In this document: piece by piece, positions 1 to 11,094 of the stretch
Position numbering within the stretch: position 1 is the stretch's first letter
Layout of the letters: each line of letters starts with the position of its first letter
NCBI GenBank assembly: GCA_002989075.1
Contig: PSQN01000016.1
Location: 124,001-188,000 of the forward strand
From: Arthonia radiata
Taxonomy: Eukaryota > Ascomycota > Arthoniomycetes > Arthoniales > Arthoniaceae
DNA length: 64,000 nucleotides
Direction: 5' to 3'
Notes under the pieces: generated by a model
Told to the model about the DNA's origin: nothing
The model's input: the letters and a program-made list of their open reading frames with translations, nothing else
Database searches by the model: none
Translations under genes and position numbers: made by a program

Positions 1-693
1 GAGCTCGCCCGTGCCTCTGACGGTACAGAACACCTCCGTAGCGGTGGTGTTGCTGGGGTATTCAATATTTGAGAAGTCAGGAGACCCTTCAACTAGTAGT
101 AGAGCTCGTTCTGTTCGTATTGGAGCGTTTGTTCGAGGATGACTATGTGGCTGCTCGTACCTGACATTAGGCCGTAAGAAAGACTTTGCCTTGCTCTCGC
201 TATCTACCAGCGGCTGACCAGGTAAGCACACCGACCAGCACAACAAAGCCGCGTACCACGAGTTGAAGTAATTCGGCCGCTCGGGTCGCAGGTGCAGAAC
301 GATATCTTCTTCATCATCGCTTCGGTACAGCACTTCCATAACGCTTGCGCCAAGCGAGGGTTCGTGCACGGTACGTATTTTCGCGCCACGAAGGTCTGGT
401 ATCAGGGTCGCAAAGGCATCATCGCTCGCCGCTCCTGAGATTTCAAAGAGCAACGCTCCAGACTCGGGATCGGTATAGCAGTAGGAGTTGATCCAGTCTT
501 TTGAATGCGAGAGAATATCGCGAAAAGAGACGTTACCTTGCATGCGACCTCTGGTCTTGCGCATGAGCTGTAGCATGTCTTGGGGATCGGCTATTGGAGG
601 CGCCGTGGGCGTAATTGAGCGATGGCTCGAGTCGGCGTGCCATGATGACCCAGAGAGTGCGCGAGTAGTTTGGGGAGTTCTGTGACCGGACAT
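1..693 (-). CDS. PH-domain-like protein, N-terminal part (cut by window edge)
   Basis: An open frame of 231 codons reads leftward from an ATG at 693 and leaves the window without a stop. An in-frame stop at 783-781 limits it upstream. The first 50 residues are Ser/Thr/Pro-rich. From about residue 58 it reads like a pleckstrin-homology fold: alternating hydrophobic strands (SYCYTDPESGALLFEISG), then a stretch ending in a helix with the conserved-type Trp (FNSWYAALLCWSV). PH domains usually bind phosphoinositides or proteins at membranes. The pattern recalls large fungal PH-domain proteins, but I cannot name the family, and the rest lies outside the window. The coding call is good; the domain call is moderate. 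Confidence 0.6.
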   Translation of the reverse strand, partial: MSGHRTPQTTRALSGSSWHADSSHRSITPTAPPIADPQDMLQLMRKTRGRMQGNVSFRDILSHSKDWINSYCYTDPESGALLFEISGAASDDAFATLIPDLRGAKIRTVHEPSLGASVMEVLYRSDDEEDIVLHLRPERPNYFNSWYAALLCWSVCLPGQPLVDSESKAKSFLRPNVRYEQPHSHPRTNAPIRTERALLLVEGSPDFSNIEYPSNTTATEVFCTVRGTGEL

Positions 694-1925
694 CGAGGCT
701 CGCGCCACGTCCAGCGTCGTCAGGCAAGAGTGAAGGGACACACACACATCAGAATGGCATAGGTCGGGTTTGCGGATGCCTCAGTTGGCTTGTTGTATCG
801 CTAAGTCAGGACAGAGTCGTCCAGGGAAAAGTCTCTACGACAAGGGTTATGAGGCTCTGCGGTGACTTCTGCAGGTGTTTTCAGAGTTTGACCGGAGCTA
901 TACGGCGTTGATGAGAGTGAGAAGGCCAGATATTGGCTAGAGCGAAGGGACGGCAGCTAGAGCGAGAACGTAGAGATTGAATGGATGGTCAGAGAGAACA
1001 GATGAGAAGGGAGGCTGGCGCAATGATTTCGCCTGAATCAACTGCACGAGTCAGGACGCCTGTCAACCAAAGGGAGCCCAGGATTAGGACGCGACGAGAG
1101 GGCGGTAGATGCGCGCCGACGCACCACCTTCCATTCCCGAACGTGATTATCGGCTGGTGACGATGCGCGCTTAACGGAAAACTTAAGGACGACGTGGACG
1201 AGCGCTGAGGTTGGCAACGTCGCTGGCACCGGCACGAGATTGATTGCGAAAGGGTCTGTGGGAAAGTTCAGAGATCAGCGGCGTCTCTCTCGTCAGCCCT
1301 ACAAGCGGGGCAGTGCGCTAGTTCCTTAGCGCATACCAAGCAAGGACCATGTTCCGATCTGGTCCCCTTCCCCAGTTGCCGGACTTTGTTTATTGCTGCC
1401 TTTGACGGACTAGTCCTGATGCTGACGAGCTGCCCGAGACCTTGGAAGATGCACTCGAGCTGTCGCGTCTCTCGTGTCACAGTCTGGCTACAGCAAGATC
1501 CGAAAGACATGCATCAATGGAATCATTAAACGCTTTTCCAGAGACCGGGGACGTGGGAACGAAACCCCCACTAAGGCGATCCCTGACTAGCACGCCTGCA
1601 TTTGACCTTCGGCACTTGTTGCCATTGGACGAGCTAGCAGCAATTTGTCACCCTGGACTCTTCGAAGCCAGCACAACTCCAAACATTATTTGCAATGAGT
1701 TCGTTTGCTATTCTCATTCACACGCTCAACCGTCTCTCGTGTTCTCCTGCAAATCAACAACCCCATGCTCAACGGGCTACAACAGTTCGCTCTCTCCCTC
1801 CACAAATCGACATCAATAGTGTCAGGCCTTTGACAAATCCAGATCAAGACTTGTACAACTTGGTCGAGACTTGTACCTCGTCTCAACTGGTCAACTTCCT
1901 CAACATCGTCCGCTCATTGCGCGTT
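694..1925. other. intergenic, no gene seen
   Basis: Short overlapping frames on both strands lack family motifs or plausible splice signals. The right side would hold the 5' leader of the PH-like gene at its left and the 3' region of the PTH11-like gene at its right. Confidence 0.5.
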
Positions 1926-3096
1926 TTAATCAGCACCTTGCGCGTTGGGCTCATTCTCGCCATCCTTCGTGGTTTGTTCATCCAACTCGATTTGCTGTCT
2001 TGACCTTGTAGGATTCCACGTCTTCCTGCTCAATCTAGCATCACGCGCAAGCCAGCATCGAGCGCGCGTGACGGAGGGTTTGATGCGGGTGTACAATGGT
2101 AGCATTCTAGGTAAACAGGCGCACAGTATGGCCATGCTGGGCTCGAGGCTTGTCCATATAACGGTATCGACCTGATTCCACGTGATGTCGGAGCCACTCG
2201 AGAGCTGAAGGAGAACAACGATTCTGATGATGGCGAATACGCATGTCAAAAGTCCAGTGGTAAAAACTGCCGCCAGGGGCAGGGCTCGTGTGGACCGCTC
2301 TCTGAGTTGCCAAAGAGCCTTGAAGGGCATGAACAGAATGACAAAGTCGGTAACAATGTTAGGAATTTGCATGCCGTAGTAGTAAGCGCGTATGTTGATG
2401 CATGACCCGGCGGCACCGGGATGCCAGGATTTATGGATCCTAGACGCAGCAATATCAGTGGGCCACATCGGAGGAACGGTGATGTTCACGGGACATACGG
2501 CCAGCAGACTACAACACGGACGCCGCAGCAGGCAGCCGCCCAGGCAACGACGATACTACTGACGAATACCACCAACTTCTTGATGTGCTTGAAGTCCAGA
2601 CTTTGCCAATACAACGCCATGACTGAGAACTTGATCAAGCTGATGCAAGGAATGTAGACGAGCGACCAGACGTAGATTGTCTTCAGATATGCCGTGAGTG
2701 TTTTTGGGGCAATGACGTGCAGCTGCAGTCATAAGATGTCAATGAAAATAGCCAAAAAAATACTGCTGGTTCCATGATTAGAACTCACATGTGAGCCAAG
2801 ACCGTACTGGACCAAGAGCAAGGAGCATATGTCGAGAGCCAACTTGAAGATCTGTAGGAGATGAGAATGTCGACGAAAGGTGATAGATTACAGGTCGTGA
2901 ACAGACTTACGTAGCTGGCCACGGCTAGCCATCCGCTTAGGCGCAGAGGCTTGCGGTCAAGACGACCGCACATGAGCCGCGAAACGATCCCGATCGTCGA
3001 AACGGCAACTCCAAAGCCCGTAGCGACTTTCACTCTTGCAGCCTGGCTCCCAAAAGGCTTTTGTGGAAGCGGCATTTCCATTCGTGGTGCAGCCAT
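1926..3096 (-). CDS. PTH11-like integral membrane protein (rhodopsin-fold GPCR family)
   Basis: Four exons: 3096-2911, 2851-2789, 2722-2499 and 2439-1926, giving 328 residues. Introns are 59, 66 and 59 nt with GTAAGT, GTGAGT and GTATGT donors. The third intron resolves what looks like a frameshift: splicing GTATGT to GTCTAG, with ACTGAT as branch site, restores CWP followed by IHKSW and GSCINIRAYYYG. That is the expected spacing from Cys-Trp-Pro to the Cys-Ile-Asn and NIVTDF motifs of fungal PTH11-like/rhodopsin-domain proteins. About seven hydrophobic segments are visible, ending near LCACLPRMLPL, with a polar cytoplasmic tail. There is no CFEM domain, and the usual Asp-Asp-Trp motif of TM2 is not obvious. 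Such proteins sense surfaces or nutrients; the ligand cannot be inferred. Confidence 0.8.
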
Positions 3097-3735
3097 ATCG
3101 ACTTCTGCTAAGATGATCCGGCAATGACTTTAGTACAAAAACTTCAGCGCGCCGGACGAGAACAGAACAGAACAGAACAATCAGGTGGGATGAGGCCCGT
3201 AGAATTGAAGAATGACACAAATGAAAGGAAAGAAATAGCAAGTTGCCGGTCGTCGTGCAGCGACGATAGCTGTCGCCGTCGAAATAAAAAGTAAATCGTC
3301 CTTCGGCGATGGCAGATCACCTCTAGTCAGATGCTAACCAAGGCTTCACGCAGCGATGTTCGAGGCAAGGTCGAATGAAGACGAAGAAGGCGCGCGCGGT
3401 GGTTATAGAGTCTCACTCTGTTCGCAACCCGGCGCGCGTCTTTGCATTACGTCATTGCAGTCGCCTCGACAAGCCATCTTCCAGCGTATCTCAGGATTCG
3501 TGGAGTTCCTGTGTAGCAGTCGGCCAAGCTGTGCAGGATGAGAGATCCAAGACCGTATATTGAGTACGGAGCACGTGACGAACATAAGAGCACGTACGAG
3601 ACATGGCAAACCCTCCTTCCGAAAACAGTGCATGCTCCAACGTGATTGACGAGTGTTCAATATACCTGAAATGAGCTTTTAGACTGACGGTAGGCAGTTA
3701 TGGTCGTCGCTTCATATACTAACTGGATGTCATGA
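3097..3735. other. intergenic, no gene seen
   Basis: Contains the upstream region of the PTH11-like gene and the 3' flank of the ubiquitin-like gene. A short run of the pentamer aacag (gaacagaacagaacagaaca) lies near 3163-3180. Nothing else is convincing. Confidence 0.45.
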
Positions 3736-4699
3736 CTATACATTAAATACAAGCACGTTCACCACATGACCTAGCCTCCAATTCTGGCTGCTCAGTGAAT
3801 CGTTATCTTTCATAATCCGTCCCATATATGCTAATCTCAACTTGACGCCGCTCTCCATGTTGGCTTCTGTTTGCACGCGCTTTAAGATCGCTTTCACGGC
3901 TTGTTCCTTATCAACGTGGAGCTTGACATCAGTGGCTCGATCGCTAAGCCGGAATGTAACTGTGACGGCATTTGAGCCAGAGGTCTCTTTATCTTTGCCC
4001 TTGTCGACACTGGTGTCCGCGTAATATTCAGTCATACTTTCTTTGGTTTCGTCCTCTTCCTCCGCGTCGTCGTCTTCAGCAACGTCTTCGTCATCCTCTT
4101 CACCAGCAGGCCCCTCAGCCACGTTGACGGGATCACTCGTGACCCACCGTGGAAGTTTATATAGTCTTCCTTGCTCGTCCCAAACACCATCACCGATGCG
4201 GCCAGTAGGGCACGTGCACCCGGACGCCTCCAAGACAGCCTTCGCACCCTTCAGGTCAGGGGGTCGTTGGTCATTGGCGTCTGCTGCAGTGCCCTTCATC
4301 ATATCCGCAACTAGTCTTAGCGCTGCCCATATCTGTGGACTTCCGGTAACCTGCGTCTCCCAGAAGATCTCTCGTTCTCGAGCCAGTTGCTGCTTAGTCC
4401 AAGTGCGGCTTGTTGAGTGCCAGGCTTTGGGAGGCCGCAGATTGGCGTTAGGTCTTCGTGAGGTATTCGAACCGTTGCCACGACCGTTGGTTGTGCTTTC
4501 TGCTACGGCGACAGCCCCAGCGCTTGCTGTATCGTTTGTGCCGTCAATGCTGGTTCGCGAGTTGGTCGCAAGATTGGCGGGCGCAATGGCAGAGGGATCT
4601 TCGCGCGATGTACAACAGCCCTATTTGACTGGTTAACAAACCGCACTGTAGCTTCATCATGCCAATTCTCCGATGCAAGAAGAAATAGATCATTACCAT
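3736..4699 (-). CDS. ubiquitin-like-domain protein of the UBTD1/2 (DC-UbP) type with acylation motif
   Basis: Exon 1 is only the ATG (4699-4697). A 76-nt intron (GTAATG..AATAG) follows, and exon 2 (4620-3736) carries the other 294 residues. The start MGCCTS has Gly2 and a Cys pair, a classic N-myristoylation plus palmitoylation signal, so attachment to membranes is likely. Residues about 65-150 resemble the N-terminal domain of UBTD proteins: a Trp-rich opening (KAWHSTSRTWTKQQLARERE), then IFWET, a helical part, CTCPTGRI and LYKLPRWV. A very acidic linker (EEDDEDVAEDDDAEEEDE) follows. The last about 80 residues form a ubiquitin-like fold (VTVTFRLSDRATDVKLHV to GHVVNVLV). UBTD proteins interact with E2 and deubiquitinating enzymes; the fungal role is not known to me. 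The ATG-only exon is supported by the frame and by the acylation motif it creates. Confidence 0.82.
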
Positions 4700-5333
4700 C
4701 GTAGTCTCACGAGCCTCTGATCCGTTTCTGCGCTGCAGGCAAAGTCATGGTCCTGGCGAATACCAGCGTTCCTCGATGCAGTAGTGACAGAGTAGGTGGT
4801 CGGTGTACAAAGTGGCAAGTCGAAGGGCAGCGTTTGCAGTCTTAGATGTCTTGTGCATGAGCGGGTCACAGTGTGAGCGGAGAATGATCATCCATGTCAC
4901 GTCTGCGCCCATCGAGCATTGGCCTTCTTGGCGCCGATAATCTCCGACTTATCCCCGCGGAGACCTCCCAGGTTCTTTAGTACGCGTTGCAAAAAGCACC
5001 TTCCTCTGCACGATCACTCCTCAGTCTAGGAACCCACACCCGCAGAAGAACGCTCAAGAACGCTCGGGAACGAGGGAAGCAACGCTAGAATTGAGCACTG
5101 GAGCAAACAAGGATATCGTCGGCTTTGATGATGGCGATTTGGGTATCTTGATGCAGCACATGGCGCGATAAAATCCACGAGCTATGTCTGTCCTTATGTA
5201 CAGCGTCTCCTTCAGCCTATGCCACGACCTTCTATTAGAGGCCACCATCTTCGTTGTACCAGCAGTCGTTTTCAACCACTCTCACACCAGTATTTCCAAG
5301 TCGCCATTCGGAAGCTTTACACTCCCGCGCCCA
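4700..5333. other. intergenic, no gene seen
   Basis: Upstream region of the ubiquitin-like gene and 3' flank of the HMG-box gene. Short frames here have no support. Confidence 0.45.
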
Positions 5334-6870
5334 TCATATCTGGCCTGAAGTTGCCCAGTGCTCCATTCCCTCCCCGAACGCGTCGGCAGTACCCATCTCC
5401 CATGGGTTTCCCATCTGTTCATGCTCAAATTTGGGCTGATGCTCACTGGTCATGTCATTCCCGAATGGACTTCCCATTAGCAACATTGGATCTACCTGAT
5501 GCCCGGCCGGACCCATGAAATTCTGCTCATGCTGCAGCATCCCATCGTAGCCTATGGCTGGCATGCCGGTCGGCATTGCGTTTTGGAAGCCATTCATCAT
5601 GATTGGCTGATTGGCGAACCCCATATCTGAATGACCGTGGTAGCTCTGATCGTACTGTTCAAAGTGGTCATACTGATCAACACCGTATGGGGTCGATCTG
5701 GGCGGGTTCCACGGGTATCCGTTCATGCCGCCCTGTTCAAATCCGAGAGCTTGTTGTTCGAACATGCTGTTCAGATTCTGGTTGTTCGCTGGATATCCCG
5801 CTTCCCGTCCCTGCCGCTTGGGTCGCGTTCGAACCGATCCGCCATTCCGCGGTCGCCACTCCCAGTCTGGATCGCCTGACTCCGTACCATCATCTGCCTC
5901 CTCTTCATCCGAAATGTCAGTTCTCTTCTTCTTGGCGGCAGTCGGCGTCTTGCTCGGCGAGAACTTATAGCTTGGGTGTGCGTGAGCATGGTTCTCCCGC
6001 TCGATCTTTGCGAGATTGTTGTAGTGGTCCCTAACACTATCGGGTTCCAGCGGCCAACTCTCTCCGGACACGGACGAGACGACTTGGTGATTATTCTGTA
6101 GACACCATTGCTTCGTTCGCTCAGCGAAGGCAGATCGATACAACATGAAAGAATTCATGGGCCGGGTGACGTATCCGTTACGTTTCTCAACCTCTGCGTG
6201 CCTCTCCTCATCCGACCGGTTGACCCAAGCGACCATATCTCTTACTTGGATCTCCATGTCTTTGGTCAATTCACTGAGGGGTGCATCGAGCTTCGGTGTC
6301 CGGTTGTTGACAGCCTTGTTCGACCTGGACTTCTTCGGCCGTGATTTGGTCACTCGTGCGTTGGTCTGGCTGCCGAGAACAGAAGGTGAATCCGAACGAG
6401 CTGCTGAGCGGCCGCTTCGGGTGCGAACGCCAAAACTGGCATCAGATTGGGGAGTCATGGGCGTTTGGCTTAGGTGATCAACGTACTAGAGAAGAGCGTC
6501 AGCGTGGACCTTCCTTGTTTGTTGTAAATGTGGAAGAACTCACAGGGCTGCCTGAGAGAGCATCTGGACCCGAGGACAGATAATCAGGCTGCCCTGCGTA
6601 TCCTGGATACTGTATGCCGAGACCGACTGTGCCCGAAGGTGAGTCTTCAGAGTACTGATCATCACCGTATGATTCGTTCAAGTAAGGGTCAGCGGACTGT
6701 TGCATTAACCCTGGCGATCCGTGATTCTGGTTCTGAGCATAGTCGTTGGCTGCCCTCCAGTCTTCGTGCAGTGGAGATGCTGCATTGTGTCGAGCGGTGT
6801 GGTGCAAGCCATATTGCAGCTCGTTTGATGGTGGTGTTGGAGTTGGGTGTTGCATAACGGCTGTTGACAT
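5334..6870 (-). CDS. HMG-box (MATA-HMG type) transcription regulator
   Basis: Two exons, 6870-6544 and 6485-5334, joined across a 58-nt intron (GTGAGT..CTCTAG) in phase 0, give 492 residues. The splice joins ..LSGSP to YVDHLSQTPM. The HMG box lies at about residues 200-270. It begins with RPMNSFMLYR (the typical RPMNAFMLYR start), continues with a Trp in GESWPLEPDSVRDHY and ends in a basic helix with HPSYKFSP. It is followed by a Lys/Arg patch (KKKR), an acidic patch and a long Gln/Met/Pro-rich tail. This box type occurs in mating-type proteins and in sexual-development regulators such as Ste11 and the PaHMG proteins. No mating-type neighbours (SLA2, APN2) are seen, so a mating locus is unlikely. 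Its target genes cannot be read from the sequence. Confidence 0.87.
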
Positions 6871-9798
6871 CGCAGCACGTGAGGAATGCGATCTTGGGTG
6901 AGAGATGATTGGCTATACGTGCAACGATTCTAATGCTTGCAGGCTAAAAGAAGAGAGCGTATTTCCAATCTGTCGGACCAAACGGCTGTCCAGCTTGGGG
7001 TTTGAATCGAGATATCCTGGTTTCGCGGTCCCTGGAAGCTCGGTCAGCCTATAAGAAACTTGATGGGCCCACTCTGGGGGGTTCCAGAAACCTGGAAGAA
7101 TTTGCTAATATGCAGCACCCGCTGCATGATGTTGCACGTACCCGTCGTCAGTGCACTGGCGCCTACGCGATGCACCTTTTGGCCAGAATCCTCGCTGTTC
7201 CAGATCCAGAAAAGGCAAGCGTCCTTGCTTGGCTCCTGGCTTGTTCGAAAGAGACTGTGTGCCTGTCTCAATTACACTGCATCTTTGTTTCAACGTGTTT
7301 GATCAGCAATCGCGGAACATGGCCATCGAATGAAGCCAGAAAGGATCAGAAACGTTCTTTGTCCAGGTGCTGGAAAACTTATGTATCCCAAATCGTCTGG
7401 GTTGGCAGCAAATCTAACCGAAAGAATGCTTTGTGACTGCGATGCTTTGGGAAGCGGTGCCGAATGCGGAAGTCTGCTTTATCCTCCAGATTTGCTTGCA
7501 GTCCAGTGCCTGTGTTTTCGATTCAGCGAGTGGCGATTGTTGCAAAACCATGGGGCAGACAAAAAGAAATGCCAAGCTCCAGTGATGAGGAACGGGATGA
7601 ATAGGGTGAAGGACTTTTTCAAATATACCATGCATTGCGGAGCATGACCATTTTGGGCCGAACGACCCATTGACCTCGTGCTTGACTGTGCCAAGCTACG
7701 GCAATGGTTCGAACCGCCGACGATATCACAATATCACTTGCTACATGAGACTCCGGATGATCGACCTGAAGACGCACCATGAGCGGACTGCACTGACCTT
7801 CGCAACTAACTCTATTTTATTTCGGGTTGACAGGTGATGCGCGACAGTGGCTTGCAGAGACCAACTATCTCCGTGCATGTCAATTGGAAAGCCTATGGTG
7901 CTTTGCATGCATTCCTTCCAGCACTACGCCCCACATTCCGGCTCGACCTGACTGACGGCGGCTGATCAAATGAGCTGAGGAGATCGGTTGAGGCAGGCAT
8001 CTTGCACATGGCTACCATGGTGCGGGAACGATGCAGCGGATACCCGCGTCAGGGGTCTTGGAGAGATGATGCTTCTCACGCTGGTTCTCGCTACAAGCAC
8101 TCGCAACCTGGAGAAACACCACTAGAAACGAGGACTTCTCAAGTTTCTCACCCGTTGATGGCACAGACGACCGTTCGTAGTCCTCAGACTCGCACCCAAT
8201 TGCATGAACGGGGATGGTGCTACCAAATCATCTGCTTTTCCAGTTACCCGGTTCATCCACCAGGTGGTCGAACGTTTGTACGATTATCGTACGCGGGAGC
8301 CAATGAGATATCGTCGGATGCCTGTCAAATCGGAGACCGTTGCTTGTGTAACCTCCGCTGACGTTAACTCATGCGCCTTGCCTGCAGGTAAGTAATGGTG
8401 CCGCATCTTGCGGCGCTTTGAATGCGACAACCGCAGCCATTAGGTGCTGATAATCATGGGTGAGCGAAAACTGTAGGTGCAGCAAGCGCGGACGACGGCG
8501 CGGTAGCAGTTGTGAATAGTGTCTTTTCGCCAACGCCCGCTTCGACTTGCACAATCTCGCAGATGAAGCAGGTGACACAAAGAAACCCTAGCTTCATCAG
8601 AACGCGGCGTAGTAGATCATCCGCACGTAGTGTTCGGCCTCTGACTGAAAATTAGGCTCAACGCGCAGAATGAAAAATGGGGCCAGCGAAAAAATAGTGT
8701 TTGCTAATATTGGAATCTGGATAATTCGTTCCAAATAAATCATCAGGCTCAATATTGCAGCATGCGCGAAAGAGCTTTCATCACACTCACGTCACCTCTT
8801 GAGCCTATCATCAACCAACCGAGCTTTCGAAAACGAGCCGGACATGGACCGATCCCTGGTACGACGAACTCACCATCTTGCTCCAGCACCCGCGGATCGA
8901 AAGGACCTGTTTATCTCAACGTTTGTCCGCACCCCGCTCAGATCACCGTCAGAACTCTCCCGGTTCTGCCTGGTAGAGTCTCCTTTTCTGGTAATCATAC
9001 TCCGGGCGCGTACCTTTAACAGTTGAACCGAACTTCTACCTCCCTGCAGGCAGCCACTCTCGCTTCTCTATCCTGGTCTGAGGCTCATGGCCTGTCCCCC
9101 GCTTGCCGGCACCTAGACAGAGGCTACATGGCACACTGCTACATCGACTCCAGAAGCCGCCTTCTGTAGGCTCATGGACCTACTGTGCATTGAATAGTGT
9201 GTAATCAGAAGCCAGTCGGAACCGCCGTCATATGGCGGAGACTTTTGGCTCTTGATCATACTTTCTGGCCCCGAATTTGCTAGTCGAGCATCCACCATGT
9301 CAAAACAGCGGAGAACGGGGCGGACGGCCGCACTGTCGGTAATACCGACAGTCTGGATGCTCTGTCTATTCAACAATGGCGCTTCATCTTGCATTATATA
9401 TGCAATCAACGTTTTTTTTGGTCCTTGTTGCCTTCACTGATGAAGCATTATGATATGAGCGAGATGCGCTCAGCGTTCACACCCAGTCAAGAAACATTTC
9501 CATTTCATCTGATGCTATTCTGGCTCAGATCGCCCCGCCACAGCAAACGCGCGACCTCGGAATGACTACCAGGTGAGTAGCCTACGTCTCAGCTTATCAG
9601 AAATGCTTTGGCGGCCTACTGCTTTACACGCCTGAAGCTACTGAAGGCCTTACGGCAACCCATGCTTCACGAGGATGCCCCGTGACCTCTTCAAAGGCAG
9701 CAGAAGTTTGTCATGGTAAGCTATGCTCAGTACACCAACTGACATACGCGACTCTGTCACAAGGCGCTATCACCGGCGAACAATTCCTCCGCCTCATC
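6871..9798. other. long gene-poor stretch upstream of the HMG-box gene
   Basis: Nearly 2.9 kb with base composition like the neighbouring genes but no frame over about 145 codons, no domain motifs and no exon chain I could assemble on either strand. It may hold a long 5' leader and control region for the HMG gene, a non-coding RNA, or a decayed gene. A short perfect hairpin lies at 9332-9352. Confidence 0.5.
9332..9352. repeat. perfect inverted repeat, 9-bp arms
   Basis: actgtcggt, then aat, then accgacagt: 9-bp perfect arms with a 3-nt loop. It could be a binding site for a dimeric regulator or a small RNA hairpin. No T-run follows and no gene is adjacent. Confidence 0.5.
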
Positions 9799-10672
9799 TC
9801 AGCGACTCTTCGACTGCTCCTCGTTCTGGCCCTGCATCACCCAGTTCGAATGCATCTTCGCATACGCCTCCTCGCCCTCCTTTGTCCGCATTGCCTCTTT
9901 CATTTCGAATTTCTCTGGCACGTTCAGCCCAGATTGCACGCCGGATCGAGCATTGATGGCGTCTAACCAGCGCTTCACATGCTTGAACTTGCCCCCGTCG
10001 CCGGCATTACTGCCTTGAGATACGAACTCATACACACCAGCCCATTCAGCCCCTGTGTGTAATTGTCAGTGGACAGTCGTTCTAGCGTGCGCATTCAAAC
10101 CCCGTCTAGTACACACAGTTCACCCAGCAGAAGTTGCAAAGGTCTGCTATCGAATACCTGCCGCCAACCAGCCAAAGCCCTTTACCCTGCGCCTCTTGTT
10201 GTGCCAGGCGATCCTCCAGAACTTGATACAAGCGGCGCGTCTCAGTCTGATAGCGATTGATGCCGTACTCGATCTTCTCTGGCGCGTAGCGGTAAAAGTG
10301 GTTGGCCTGTCCTTGCATCGGACCTATGCCGGCGTTCTGCCAAAAGACCCAGCTTAGCATCTCCCAATAGTCGTCCGAGCCGTGGGAGAACGAGACATTG
10401 TGCTTGCTGTCGTACTTCTCGCACAGGTAGAGCATCAATGCGCCGCTCTCGAAAATGCGGCGACCTGAGGAAATGTCTGTGCGGTCGAGGATGGCGGGGA
10501 TGCGACCGTTGGGGTTGATATCCAGGAACTGTTGTTCTTTTTGCTGGTTCTTTGAAAGGCTGATGGCGTGCAGATTGTAGGATAAGTCGAGCTCGTGAAG
10601 CAAGCAGGACGCCTTCTGGCCATTTGGGGTGCCAGACGTGTAGAGGTCGATGGTAGGTGGTTTGCTAGTCAT
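9799..10672 (-). CDS. Ure2-like glutathione S-transferase
   Basis: Two exons, 10672-10117 and 10052-9799, with a 64-nt intron (GTGTGT..ACACAG), encode 269 residues. The start is ATG at 10672 (MTSKPPTIDLY); the frame extends upstream without another ATG. The thioredoxin-like N-domain has IDLYTSGTPNGQKASCLLHEL and the cis-Pro motif INPNGRIPAI, followed by ESGALMLYL, which contacts glutathione. The C-domain has SIADLCNFCWVN. The splice restores W-A-E-W-A-G-V, matching the usual SIADL..FSWVN..AWSG pattern. It conjugates or reduces with glutathione in the cytosol. The family also includes the yeast nitrogen regulator Ure2, but this copy has no prion-like Asn-rich head, so a detoxifying enzyme is the better guess. 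Confidence 0.87.
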
Positions 10673-11094
10673 GGCTGGAGTCTGATCGACAGTCACGTCG
10701 TGCTCGTTCTTGTTTTTTCTTTTTGGCCAAACGTGAGTTATTTGCACATGTCTCTTAAACGTCTGTTTAGATCTACAGGTAAACCTGGAGATGCTTTCGT
10801 CCTGACGTCACTAGCTGGAAGCTCTGGACAGCTTCCACCGTCCCCTCGTGCTCGTAAAGGCATAATGGAACTACCACCTGCTTTTTCTTTGGTATCAAAG
10901 TCAAGCATCGCGTGCTGCTAGCATAAGCGTTACTGTGCAGGACGTCACTTGCAACCATTGACGGGCGCAACCTCGAAACCTTACAAGGTGAGGACGCTGT
11001 AATCTTTCACATCTACGAAGAATGCATTGACAAACGAGTCTCCCTTCTCACGTTGTGCACGTGAGTCACAAATTATTTGTTTCGATCGGTCACG
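10673..11094. other. intergenic, no gene seen
   Basis: Upstream region of the glutathione transferase and 3' flank of the small secreted protein gene. No convincing frame. Confidence 0.45.

Noticed and set aside
5334-6870. Mating-type (MAT1-2) locus because of the HMG box
   Set aside because: The usual flanking genes are absent and the protein is longer with a Gln-rich tail; a general developmental HMG regulator fits better.
7002-7647. Two overlapping plus-strand frames of 105-145 codons
   Set aside because: No domain, no splice signals that connect them, composition like random DNA.
7701-7722. tRNA-like T-arm (ggttcgaacc)
   Set aside because: The flanking bases do not form acceptor, D or anticodon stems, so not a tRNA gene.
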